A stretch of 64,000 nucleotides of DNA from UBA7446 sp965656545 (lineage in GTDB: Bacteria > Bacteroidota > Bacteroidia > Flavobacteriales > Flavobacteriaceae), in NCBI GenBank assembly GCA_965656545.1, contig CBFHKZ010000005.1, positions 62,001 to 126,000 on the forward strand. The letters run 5' to 3'. How positions within the stretch are numbered: the stretch's first letter is position 1; every line of letters begins with the position of its first letter. The translations under genes and the position numbers were made by a program. Shown here in pieces: positions 52,694 through 59,786 of this stretch. The notes under the pieces were generated by a model. The model ran no database searches. It was not told where the DNA came from and saw nothing but the letters and a program-made list of their open reading frames with translations.

Positions 52694-54448
52694 CTAATTC
52701 ACATTTAGTGTGTAGGGTAGGCGTGCTTGCATTTGATTTGCTGGGTTTTTTAAGGCTTCTACTCCCCGAATCCAAAGGGAAATTTCAGGTGGCAATTGCG
52801 TTTTTATTTTTCCAAAAGGCCCTCCAAGAAGTCCTTCTAAAAGACTGTCCAAATCGTCGTCAAATTTAGGATAGGTGGTTAGTCTGTAGTCTTCGATTTC
52901 GGCAAGCGCAGCTGCGCGTTCCAAGGCTAGGTCCAGACCACCAAGGTGATCTACCAGCCCAATGGCTTTGGCTTCAACTCCTGACCATACGCGACCCTGT
53001 GCAATTTTGTGCACCTCGTCTTTGGTCATGTTACGTCCATCGGCAACACGTGTCAAAAAGGTCTGATATATTTGGTTAATAGCCGCTTTGATTTCGTTTC
53101 TTGTGTTGCTAGGTAACGGCTCAAAAGGCGAATATTGTAGGGCTTGTTTGTTGGTGGTGACTTGCTCTGCATTGATGCCCCAGCGGTTTGACAAACGGTT
53201 GACATTGGGCAATACCCCCCAAACGCCAATAGAACCTGTGATGGTGGTGGGTTCGGCAACAATTTCGTGGGCGTTCGCAGCGATATAATAACCTCCCGAA
53301 GCGGCCACATTCCCCATAGAAACCACTACTTTCTTGGTTTCTCTCAGGTGTTCAATTTCTTCCCAAATAAGTTCAGATGCCAAAGCACTTCCACCGGGGG
53401 AGTTTACACGCAACACTACAGCTTTTATGTTTTTCTTTTTACCGATTTTTTTAAGGGCTTTTATCATTTTTTCTTGCCCAATCGTTTCGGTTCCACCCTC
53501 GCCGTAAAGAATTTCTCCTTGTGCGTATAGCACAGCAATGCGGTTGGCACCTTTTCCTTTTCTGCGCCCAGCGATGCGCATATAATCAACGAAATTGGTC
53601 GTTTCCATTTCGTCCTCATCAAATCGTGATTCTAGTTTTTCTTTATAGCTACGCCTTGTAGCAGTTCCGTCGATAAGCGAAGCGGAAATGGCTTTTTGTG
53701 CATTTGCACCAGCTAGATTGTCGGCATGTGTGTCGAGTGTTTTTTCAGAAACACCACGGCTGGTGGCAATATCACCCAATAAGGTGTCCCATATATCATC
53801 CATATAGGATTGAATTTGAGAGCGATTTTCCTTACTCATATAGTCATCTAAATAAGGCTCAACGGCACTTTTGTATTTTCCATTTCGAATAACCTCCATG
53901 CTTATGCCTGACTTTTCTTGGGCAGATTTATAATAGAGGATTTCGGCACTGAGTCCACGAAAATCAACGCCACCTTCTGGATGTACAAAAATAGAGTCTG
54001 CAACAGATGCGAGGTAATAATCGGATTGGGTGTAATAATCGCCGTATGCATAAATAAACTTACCGCTTTCTTTAAAGGCTGTTAAGGCTTTTCGAAGGGT
54101 GTGTAAGTTTGAAATCCCGCCCATTGCCGAGATGTTTTGAATGCTAATTCCCGCAACAAGATCGTCTTTTGCCGCATTTTCAATCGCAGGAATGATGGTG
54201 TTTAGTCCATAGGCCTCTGGGTCTATTTCCAAAGCACTTGCAAAAGAAAAGGTCTGTGGTTCTCTGTCTTGAATAGGTAGCCCCATATCAAGCACCAAAA
54301 CCGTATTTTCTTCTAATTCGACGGCATCGCCTTCTTCATCCATAAGGGCAACGGAACCTGCCAAAAAGACAAGCATAAAAACAAAAAGAAGCCCAAGTGC
54401 GATAAAGGTGCCGAGTGCTGAACTGATAAGATTTTTAAAGAAACTCAT
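52694..54448 (-). CDS. sppA: Signal peptide peptidase SppA, 67-kDa type
   Basis: Membrane-bound serine protease of 584 aa that clears signal peptides after secretion. One N-terminal membrane helix (about 13-35), then tandem SppA/ClpP-fold halves. The general-base Lys fits RNGKYKSAVEP and the nucleophile Ser fits NVAASGGYYIA, so the two-half Lys-Ser dyad is intact. A -7 box TATCTTTG lies at 54468-54475. Heads the sppA-yhhQ-rluF operon. Confidence 0.94.
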   Translation of the reverse strand: MSFFKNLISSALGTFIALGLLFVFMLVFLAGSVALMDEEGDAVELEENTVLVLDMGLPIQDREPQTFSFASALEIDPEAYGLNTIIPAIENAAKDDLVAGISIQNISAMGGISNLHTLRKALTAFKESGKFIYAYGDYYTQSDYYLASVADSIFVHPEGGVDFRGLSAEILYYKSAQEKSGISMEVIRNGKYKSAVEPYLDDYMSKENRSQIQSYMDDIWDTLLGDIATSRGVSEKTLDTHADNLAGANAQKAISASLIDGTATRRSYKEKLESRFDEDEMETTNFVDYMRIAGRRKGKGANRIAVLYAQGEILYGEGGTETIGQEKMIKALKKIGKKKNIKAVVLRVNSPGGSALASELIWEEIEHLRETKKVVVSMGNVAASGGYYIAANAHEIVAEPTTITGSIGVWGVLPNVNRLSNRWGINAEQVTTNKQALQYSPFEPLPSNTRNEIKAAINQIYQTFLTRVADGRNMTKDEVHKIAQGRVWSGVEAKAIGLVDHLGGLDLALERAAALAEIEDYRLTTYPKFDDDLDSLLEGLLGGPFGKIKTQLPPEISLWIRGVEALKNPANQMQARLPYTLNVN

Positions 54449-54467
54449 AATTTAAGTAGTATATGCT

Positions 54468-54475
54468 CAAAGATA
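54468..54475 (-). promoter_or_regulatory. -7 promoter box of sppA
   Basis: TATCTTTG on the minus strand, perfect TAnnTTTG, 19 nt before the sppA ATG. No TTG at -33. Confidence 0.5.
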
Positions 54476-54509
54476 CAGGTTTCCCAATTCTTTTCATCAT
54501 TTTTGTAAG

Positions 54510-55643
54510 ATGTCAATTGTTTACATATCTGTCGGGAGTAATATGGGCGACCGCCTTGCGTATTTGCAACACGGTTTAGATGCTGCAACAGCCATAGGGG
54601 CTATTGGTGCCATTTCTTCAGTGGTTGAAACCCCTGCAGTTGGTTTTGAGGGCAATCCTTTTTTAAATGCTTGCTTCACAATTGACACCCAACTTACCCC
54701 TGCCGTGGTTATGCAAAAGCTGCTTGACATAGAGCAATCACACGGGAGGTCGCGTTCTCAAGGCCAGGGATATCAAAACCGAACCTTGGATTTGGACATG
54801 ATTTTTTATGACGACTTTGTTTTGAATACACCAAACCTCATACTACCGCACCCCTCTATGGCGCAAAGAAGATTTGTATTGCAGCCCCTATGTGAAATCG
54901 CACCCCACAAACAGCATCCCGTTGACCAAAAATCCATACAAGCCTTGCTCGATGCATGTGAAGATAATACGCCGCTTAGCATTCACGAGATGAAACTGCG
55001 ACACCCCATTTACGCAAAGCTGAGCGCGCATACCTTTATTTGTGTGGAAGGGATTATTGGCTGTGGAAAAACAACGTTGACAAAACTATTGGCACAAAAC
55101 CTAGGCTATAAAACCATTGAAGAGCGATTTGCAGAAAATCCCTTTTTACCCAAGTTCTACAGAGACCCAAAGCGCTATGCCTTTCCATTGGAGCTGTCTT
55201 TTTTGGCCGATCGATTTAATCAAATTAACGAGGAGTCTGAACAGTTGGATTTATTTCAGTCTGGGGTTGTAGCCGACTACCACATGAGCAAGTCGCTGGT
55301 ATTTGCGCAAAATACCTTAAACGAAGACGAATATCCCCTATTTCATCAATTGTATCAGCTGATGTCAAAGAGTGCCAACCAGCCCAGCCTTTGCATATAC
55401 CTTCGCCAAACACCCGAACGCGCCAAGGCCAATATTAAAAAACGAGGAAGGAGCTATGAACAAAATATTGGAACAGATTATTTGGGAAAATTAGCCAAGG
55501 GATACGATCAACACCTGCCTTTTTTACAACAGCGCATGCAAGTGGTATCGGTTGATGTTACAGCTTTGGATTTTGTACTAAACCCCGAAGATTTGGTTCA
55601 ATTGTTACGCAGCATTAATGCGCAGTTGGGCGAAGCTGTGTAA
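54510..55643 (+). CDS. folK: FolK-deoxynucleoside kinase fusion
   Basis: A 377-aa two-domain enzyme. Residues 1-160 are 6-hydroxymethyl-7,8-dihydropterin pyrophosphokinase (folate synthesis), with SVGSNMGDR at the start and the signature RTLDLDMIFY at 91-100. Residues 170-377 are a deoxynucleoside kinase with P-loop GIIGCGKTT at 181-189 and EERFAENPF and ADRFNQ segments; it phosphorylates deoxynucleosides in salvage. I recall this fusion from other Bacteroidota. The 3' end overlaps the trmH-like gene by 29 nt. Confidence 0.93.
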   Translation: MSIVYISVGSNMGDRLAYLQHGLDAATAIGAIGAISSVVETPAVGFEGNPFLNACFTIDTQLTPAVVMQKLLDIEQSHGRSRSQGQGYQNRTLDLDMIFYDDFVLNTPNLILPHPSMAQRRFVLQPLCEIAPHKQHPVDQKSIQALLDACEDNTPLSIHEMKLRHPIYAKLSAHTFICVEGIIGCGKTTLTKLLAQNLGYKTIEERFAENPFLPKFYRDPKRYAFPLELSFLADRFNQINEESEQLDLFQSGVVADYHMSKSLVFAQNTLNEDEYPLFHQLYQLMSKSANQPSLCIYLRQTPERAKANIKKRGRSYEQNIGTDYLGKLAKGYDQHLPFLQQRMQVVSVDVTALDFVLNPEDLVQLLRSINAQLGEAV

Positions 55644-56154
55644 AGAAATGCCACAATACCACGCCGGCAGAGGTAGCCACATTTAAGGAATGTTTGGTTC
55701 CCAATTGCGGAATCTCAATCGCCGCACCACAGGCATCAATGACTTCTTGCGAAACACCTTGCACTTCGTTACCAATAACCAGCACCAGCGTTTGATTTGG
55801 TACCGCAGTTACTTGGTCTAAATACACCGCACCTTTGACTTGCTCTACCGCATAGCAATCGGCACCAGTCTCACGGAGTTTAGCGACCACTTCAGCAGCA
55901 GCGTTTTCTTGTCGCCAGTCGACACTTTCAGTAGCGCCTAATGCGGTTTTGTGAATGTCTTTGTGCGGAGGGGTTGGCGTGATGCCACAGAGTACAATCT
56001 CAGCAATGCGAAAGGCGTCGGCAGTACGGAAAATAGCCCCAACATTGTTGCGGCTTCTGATGTTGTCGAGTACCAATACAATATTTGTTTTGGGGGCTGC
56101 TTTAAAAGCTGTTGGGCTCAACCTGTTGAGCTCTTCCATGGTCCATTTTCGCAT
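55615..56154 (-). CDS. SpoU/TrmH-family RNA 2'-O-methyltransferase
   Basis: SPOUT methyltransferase of 179 aa. Motif 1 reads IRSRNNVGAIFRTADAF, motif 2 LVIGNEVQGVS and motif 3 IPQLGTKHSLNVATSAGV, the knotted SAM site. It probably methylates a ribose in tRNA or rRNA; the exact target is unclear. A perfect -7 box (TACCTTTG, 56159-56166) ends 4 nt before the ATG, predicting a leaderless transcript. The 3' end overlaps the folK fusion by 29 nt. Confidence 0.9.
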   Translation of the reverse strand: MRKWTMEELNRLSPTAFKAAPKTNIVLVLDNIRSRNNVGAIFRTADAFRIAEIVLCGITPTPPHKDIHKTALGATESVDWRQENAAAEVVAKLRETGADCYAVEQVKGAVYLDQVTAVPNQTLVLVIGNEVQGVSQEVIDACGAAIEIPQLGTKHSLNVATSAGVVLWHFFTQLRPTAH

Positions 56155-56158
56155 ATGT

Positions 56159-56166
56159 CAAAGGTA
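56159..56166 (-). promoter_or_regulatory. -7 promoter box of the trmH-like gene
   Basis: TACCTTTG on the minus strand, perfect TAnnTTTG, 4 nt before the ATG at 56154. No TTG at the expected -33 position. Confidence 0.5.
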
Positions 56167-56217
56167 AGGATTGTGTTTGGCTAAAAAATGTAAATTAGCC
56201 ATAACTAATATCTCGCT

Positions 56218-58797
56218 TTGTCTGCCAAGAAAAAAACAAAAGAATCGCCTTTGATGAAGCAGTATAATCAAATCAAGGCGAAGTATCCCGACGCACTGCT
56301 TCTTTTTCGCGTGGGCGATTTTTATGAAACCTTTGGACAAGATGCCGTTAAGGCAGCCCGCATTTTAGGCATACTATTGACCAAGCGTGGCGCTGGCAGC
56401 ACCTCTGAAACCGAATTGGCAGGCTTTCCCCATCACTCGTTACATACCTATTTGCCCAAGCTGGTACGTGCCGGACAGCGTGTCGCTATCTGCGATCAGC
56501 TGGAAGATCCCAAGCTTACCAAAAAAATTGTAAAACGCGGTGTCACCGAATTGGTAACACCCGGTGTAACCCTGACCGACGGCGTGTTGGAAGCGAAAAG
56601 CAACAACTTTTTAGGTGCGCTCCATTTGCAAAACAACGTCTTGGGTTTTGCTTATTTGGATATTTCAACGGGAGAATTTCAGTGGGCGCAAGGCGCATTG
56701 TCTGAAATCAGTGCCCTGTTGCAACAGCTTGAAGTAAAGGAATTGTTGGTTTCCAAACCACAGCGTAAGGCCATAGCAGCATTGCTGGGCGATAGCCTTC
56801 CCTTTTTTGTGTTGGAAGACTGGGTTTTTCAAACCGAATACACGGCTGAAAAGCTGATGCAACACTTCGGGGTCAAAACCCTCAAGGGCTTTGGTTTTGA
56901 CGGCGCAGATATGGGCATGATTGCTGCAGGTGTTGTACTTCATTATTTGTCCGAAACCGAACACGCCAAACTTGGCCATTTGGTGCAACTCAAACACCAC
57001 AACCCACAACAGCAGGTTTGGATGGATCGTTTTACGGTAAGAAATTTAGAGCTTATATCACCCAATGCTCCAGAGGCAATAACGCTTTTGGAGGTGGTAG
57101 ATCATACGGTTACGGCCATGGGCGGCCGCTTGTTGCGCCGCTGGATTACAGCTCCCGTAACGGATGTAGCCATCATTGAAAAGCGATTGGATGTGGTTGC
57201 CTTTTTTAAGGAACAGCCGGGGCTTCACCAGCAGGTGTTGTCCTGCCTAAAACAAGTCACCGACATAGAAAGACTGGCTGCCAAAGTAGCGACGGGACGT
57301 ATTAACCCAAGAGAAGTCAATGCACTGCGTCACGCATTGATGCAAACCACTGCCATCACGGGGCTATTGTCCGATGCCGATCCTGTGGTGCCTTTATTGG
57401 CGACCATTGACAACAGTCAGCCCATTACAGACCATATAGCCACTTGGTTGGCCACGGAAGCTCCTGCACAAATGGGGAAAGGGCAAACCATTGCTGCGGC
57501 TGTGTCTGCTGAATTAGATGAATTACGGGGATTAGCACAAGGCGGGCGCGATACGTTGGATGCCATGTTGGCGCGTGAAACGGAGCGTACGGGAATTCCT
57601 TCGCTCAAAATTGCCTTTAACAACGTGTTTGGTTATTATATCGAGGTGCGCAACCTGCATAAAGACAAGGTACCTGAAGAATGGATACGCAAGCAGACCT
57701 TGGTCAATGCGGAGCGCTATATCACAGACGAATTAAAAACCTATGAAACCAAGATTTTAGGTGCAGAGGAGCGTATCGCTGTTTTGGAACAGCAGCTTTT
57801 CCACGAGCTGATTGCCTATTTGGCTCCTCACATTCAATCGTTTCAAAACACGGCACGGGGCATTGCACAGCTCGACGTTTTACACGGATTTACCACTTTG
57901 GCTACCAAAGAAAACTATTGCCGTCCTGAGTTTGTTTCCAATGCTTCGCTGGAGATTGTACAAGGTAGACACCCTGTCATTGAGCAGCAGTTACCACACG
58001 AGAGTCCTTATATCCCCAACGATGTTTATCTTGATAACGACACCCAGCAAATCATCATGATTACGGGCCCTAATATGTCGGGTAAGTCGGCTATTTTGAG
58101 ACAAACAGCGCTTATCGTATTGATGGCACAAATGGGAAGTTATGTGCCTGCTGCGGAGGTGCGCTTGGGTGTTGTAGACAAGCTCTTTACGCGTGTGGGT
58201 GCCAGTGATAATATTTCCAAAGGGGAGTCTACTTTTATGGTAGAAATGCATGAGACGGCAGCCATTATGAACAATATTTCGGAACGCAGCTTGATATTGC
58301 TTGACGAAATTGGACGCGGCACCAGTACCTACGACGGTATTTCCATTGCTTGGGCATTAGCGGAGTATGTACATGAGCATCCCACGCATCCCAAAACACT
58401 TTTTGCCACGCATTATCATGAATTGAATGAAATGTCATCACAATTTGACCGCATTAAAAATTACAATGTGTCGGTGCAAGAAACAGCCAATGATGTCTTG
58501 TTTTTACGCAAGTTGGTTCCTGGCGGTAGTGCGCATAGCTTTGGAATTCATGTGGCCAAAATGGCGGGGATGCCCAAGTGGATTTTGGAACGCTCCAAAC
58601 AGATGTTGCAGCAATTGGAAGCCTCGAGGCAGGCTGCTGAAACGGGTGAAGAACCTTTACAGCTAAGCATGTTTCAGTTAGATGATCCGTTGCTTGAAGA
58701 TGTACGCAAACAAATATTGGCTTTAAACATTGATGAACTGACGCCAGTTGAGGCATTAATGCAGCTCAACGACCTCAAACGAAAACTAGGCAAATAG
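56218..58797 (+). CDS. mutS: DNA mismatch repair protein MutS
   Basis: Mismatch-recognition ATPase, 859 aa. The mismatch wedge FRVGDFYETFG (Phe and Glu) is near residue 33, then connector, lever and clamp domains, and the ATPase with Walker A GPNMSGKS, ILLDEIGRGTSTYDG and the FATHYHEL segment. The start is a TTG at 56218 (SAKKKTKESPLMKQ matches the family N-terminus); the next in-frame ATG at 56254 would remove twelve conserved residues. The promoter is unclear. The tRNA cluster begins 45 nt downstream. Confidence 0.96.
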   Translation: MSAKKKTKESPLMKQYNQIKAKYPDALLLFRVGDFYETFGQDAVKAARILGILLTKRGAGSTSETELAGFPHHSLHTYLPKLVRAGQRVAICDQLEDPKLTKKIVKRGVTELVTPGVTLTDGVLEAKSNNFLGALHLQNNVLGFAYLDISTGEFQWAQGALSEISALLQQLEVKELLVSKPQRKAIAALLGDSLPFFVLEDWVFQTEYTAEKLMQHFGVKTLKGFGFDGADMGMIAAGVVLHYLSETEHAKLGHLVQLKHHNPQQQVWMDRFTVRNLELISPNAPEAITLLEVVDHTVTAMGGRLLRRWITAPVTDVAIIEKRLDVVAFFKEQPGLHQQVLSCLKQVTDIERLAAKVATGRINPREVNALRHALMQTTAITGLLSDADPVVPLLATIDNSQPITDHIATWLATEAPAQMGKGQTIAAAVSAELDELRGLAQGGRDTLDAMLARETERTGIPSLKIAFNNVFGYYIEVRNLHKDKVPEEWIRKQTLVNAERYITDELKTYETKILGAEERIAVLEQQLFHELIAYLAPHIQSFQNTARGIAQLDVLHGFTTLATKENYCRPEFVSNASLEIVQGRHPVIEQQLPHESPYIPNDVYLDNDTQQIIMITGPNMSGKSAILRQTALIVLMAQMGSYVPAAEVRLGVVDKLFTRVGASDNISKGESTFMVEMHETAAIMNNISERSLILLDEIGRGTSTYDGISIAWALAEYVHEHPTHPKTLFATHYHELNEMSSQFDRIKNYNVSVQETANDVLFLRKLVPGGSAHSFGIHVAKMAGMPKWILERSKQMLQQLEASRQAAETGEEPLQLSMFQLDDPLLEDVRKQILALNIDELTPVEALMQLNDLKRKLGK

Positions 58798-58799
58798 TT

Positions 58800-58831
58800 T
58801 TGCGTAGAAAACATAGATTTTCTTACATTTG
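58800..58831 (+). promoter_or_regulatory. Promoter of the tRNA cluster
   Basis: TTG at 58800-58802, spacer 21 nt, -7 box TACATTTG at 58824-58831: the same box and spacing as the tRNA-Leu(CAA) promoter. The predicted start near 58835 is just before the broken tRNA-Gly copy, so this fragment is at the head of the transcript. Confidence 0.68.
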
Positions 58832-58841
58832 CGTTCCAATT

Positions 58842-58892
58842 GCGAAAGTAGCTCAGGGGTAGCGCGTCATCCGCCAGAGGCGGATGAGGGTC
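58842..58892 (+). pseudogene. Broken tRNA-Gly copy with a palindrome as anticodon arm
   Basis: Positions 58842-58862 are identical to the first 21 nt of the intact tRNA-Gly at 58915. The anticodon arm is then replaced by a 9-bp hairpin (58867-58887) that keeps the outer TCA/TGA pairs, followed by the normal variable-loop sequence GGGTC. The T-arm and 3' acceptor strand are missing, so it cannot fold as a tRNA. Confidence 0.85.
58867..58887. repeat. Palindrome with AGA loop inside the broken tRNA-Gly
   Basis: Arm TCATCCGCC (58867-58875), loop AGA (58876-58878), perfect complementary arm (58879-58887). It occupies the anticodon-arm position of the tRNA copy. Confidence 0.9.
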
Positions 58893-58914
58893 ACTTTGGG
58901 GCTTGAAATAAAAT

Positions 58915-58986
58915 GCGAAAGTAGCTCAGGGGTAGAGCATCACCTTGCCAAGGTGAGGGTCGCGGGTTCAAATCCCGTCTTTCGCT
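58915..58986 (+). tRNA. tRNA-Gly (anticodon GCC)
   Basis: Intact 72-nt tRNA. Acceptor GCGAAAG/CTTTCGC, anticodon stem TCACC/GGTGA with loop TTGCCAA (GCC at 34-36), T-arm GCGGG-TTCAAAT-CCCGT, discriminator T. CCA is not encoded. Confidence 0.96.
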
Positions 58987-59089
58987 CTTTTTTTATGTCT
59001 AGCTCGAGTGGTGGAATTGGTAGACACGTTGGACTTAAAATCCAATGAGCAGTAATGTTCGTGCGGGTTCAAGTCCCGCCTCGAGTACA
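58964..59089 (+). repeat. Direct repeat copy 1 (3' part of tRNA-Gly through tRNA-Leu)
   Basis: About 125 bp running from the T-stem of tRNA-Gly through the spacer to just past the 3' end of tRNA-Leu(TAA). It is repeated at 59204-59350 with the same sequence apart from a 20-nt insertion. The offset is 240 nt before the insertion. Confidence 0.92.
59002..59087 (+). tRNA. tRNA-Leu (anticodon TAA), intact copy
   Basis: Class II tRNA of 86 nt. Acceptor GCTCGAG/CTCGAGT, anticodon stem TTGGA/TCCAA with loop CTTAAAA (TAA at 34-36), long variable arm, T-arm GCGGG-TTCAAGT-CCCGC, discriminator A. CCA is not encoded. It follows tRNA-Gly by 15 nt. Confidence 0.96.
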
Positions 59090-59116
59090 AAACCCGCAAC
59101 TTATTGCGGGTTTTTT
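59089..59116 (+). terminator. Terminator of the tRNA-Gly/tRNA-Leu transcript
   Basis: Perfect 11-bp stem AAAACCCGCAA (59089-59099) with TTGCGGGTTTT (59104-59114), tetraloop CTTA, T run at its end. It should stop transcription before the second copy. Confidence 0.82.
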
Positions 59117-59162
59117 GGTTTTTGGAAGCTTTAAATTTTCCTTTTTTACAGCATTTGGTAGA

Positions 59163-59204
59163 CCTGCCTGCCGCCCGCTGCGCGGAACGAACAGTACAGG
59201 CAGG
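59163..59204. repeat. Palindromic element with CCTGCCTG/CAGGCAGG ends
   Basis: Terminal arms CCTGCCTG (59163-59170) and CAGGCAGG (59197-59204) enclose 26 nt that contain a smaller CCGC/GCGG pair. It sits at a chimeric junction: the left flank TTGGTAGAC matches the D-arm of tRNA-Leu and the right flank is the T-arm of tRNA-Gly. Confidence 0.85.
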
Positions 59205-59241
59205 GGTTCAAATCCCGTCTTTCGCTCTTTTTTTATGTCTA

Positions 59242-59347
59242 GCTCGAGTGGTGGAATTGGTAGACACGTTGGACTTAAAATCCAATGAGCAGTAATGTTC
59301 GTGCGGGCCTGCCTACCGACAGGCAGGTTCAAGTCCCGCCTCGAGTA
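59242..59347 (+). pseudogene. tRNA-Leu (TAA) copy interrupted in the T-arm
   Basis: Identical to the intact tRNA-Leu at 59002 except for 20 nt inserted between the 5' T-stem (GCGGG) and the T-loop (TTCAAGT). It has no promoter of its own that I can see and lies behind a terminator. It may be inactive, unless the insert is removed from RNA, for which there is no evidence. Confidence 0.82.
59308..59327. repeat. 20-nt palindromic insertion in tRNA-Leu
   Basis: CCTGCCT (59308-59314) and AGGCAGG (59321-59327) form a 7-bp stem with loop ACCGAC. The insertion point is exact when compared with the intact copy, and no target-site duplication is visible. The ends share CCTGCCT/AGGCAGG with the element at 59163-59204. 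Confidence 0.93.
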
Positions 59348-59717
59348 CACAACGGGATAAATCTTCTTTTTTAGATTTATCCCTTTTTTTATTTCTTCGA
59401 TTTACGCTGTTAAAACGGGCTATTTTGTCTAAAATGGGGTTAATATCAGCGGTTCGAACTTTTTTATTTTCAAATTGAAAATTTTCAGGAAATATCGAAC
59501 CAATTAGCCTTCTTTTGTTGTCTAAATCACTTTTAACGTATTGATTTTCAATACTTTCAAGTCCTTTTAGACCGTTTTTGTACAACTGAAAAACTTCTTG
59601 TTTTTTCTCCAACTGTTTTTCTTTTTCTCTTAGCTCATCTATAAGGTTTTGGCACCTCCTTTTGGCTTTTTGATATTCTTCTTTTGAAAGATCGCCATCA
59701 ATGTACAAGTCTTGGAT
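59313..59717 (-). pseudogene. C-terminal fragment of a large serine recombinase
   Basis: The minus-strand frame encodes the end of a serine-type site-specific recombinase: a coiled-coil helix (YIDGDLSKEEYQKAKRRCQN onward) and the LIGSIFPENFQFENKKVRTADINPI segment that I associate with recombinases of Bacteroidota mobile elements. The catalytic N-terminus, the recombinase domain and most of the zinc ribbon are missing; a stop codon (59718-59720) precedes the fragment. At the other end the frame runs through the terminator and tRNA-Leu copy 2 to a stop inside its palindrome, so the natural C-terminus is probably near 59390. Confidence 0.75.
59354..59390 (+). terminator. Terminator after the second tRNA-Leu copy
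   Basis: Perfect 11-bp stem GGGATAAATCT (59354-59364) with AGATTTATCCC (59373-59383), followed by seven T. It differs completely from the terminator after copy 1. Confidence 0.8.
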
Positions 59718-59786
59718 TTATAAAAATGATTAAACCAAGCATGAATTATCTAAAAACATACCTCAACTACAAATTGAGAAATTATC

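Larger units (their letters stand above)
59204..59350 (+). repeat. Direct repeat copy 2, with a 20-nt insertion
   Basis: Second copy of the 58964-59089 block. It contains 23 nt of the 3' end of tRNA-Gly (59204-59226), the identical spacer and tRNA-Leu(TAA) interrupted at 59308-59327. Confidence 0.92.

Noticed and set aside
59069..59350. An open frame on the minus strand through the tRNA cluster, giving a peptide with GRQA-type motifs.
   Set aside because: It is produced by reading tRNA genes and the GGCAGG palindromes; it has no start context or family, and both tRNA copies explain the sequence better.
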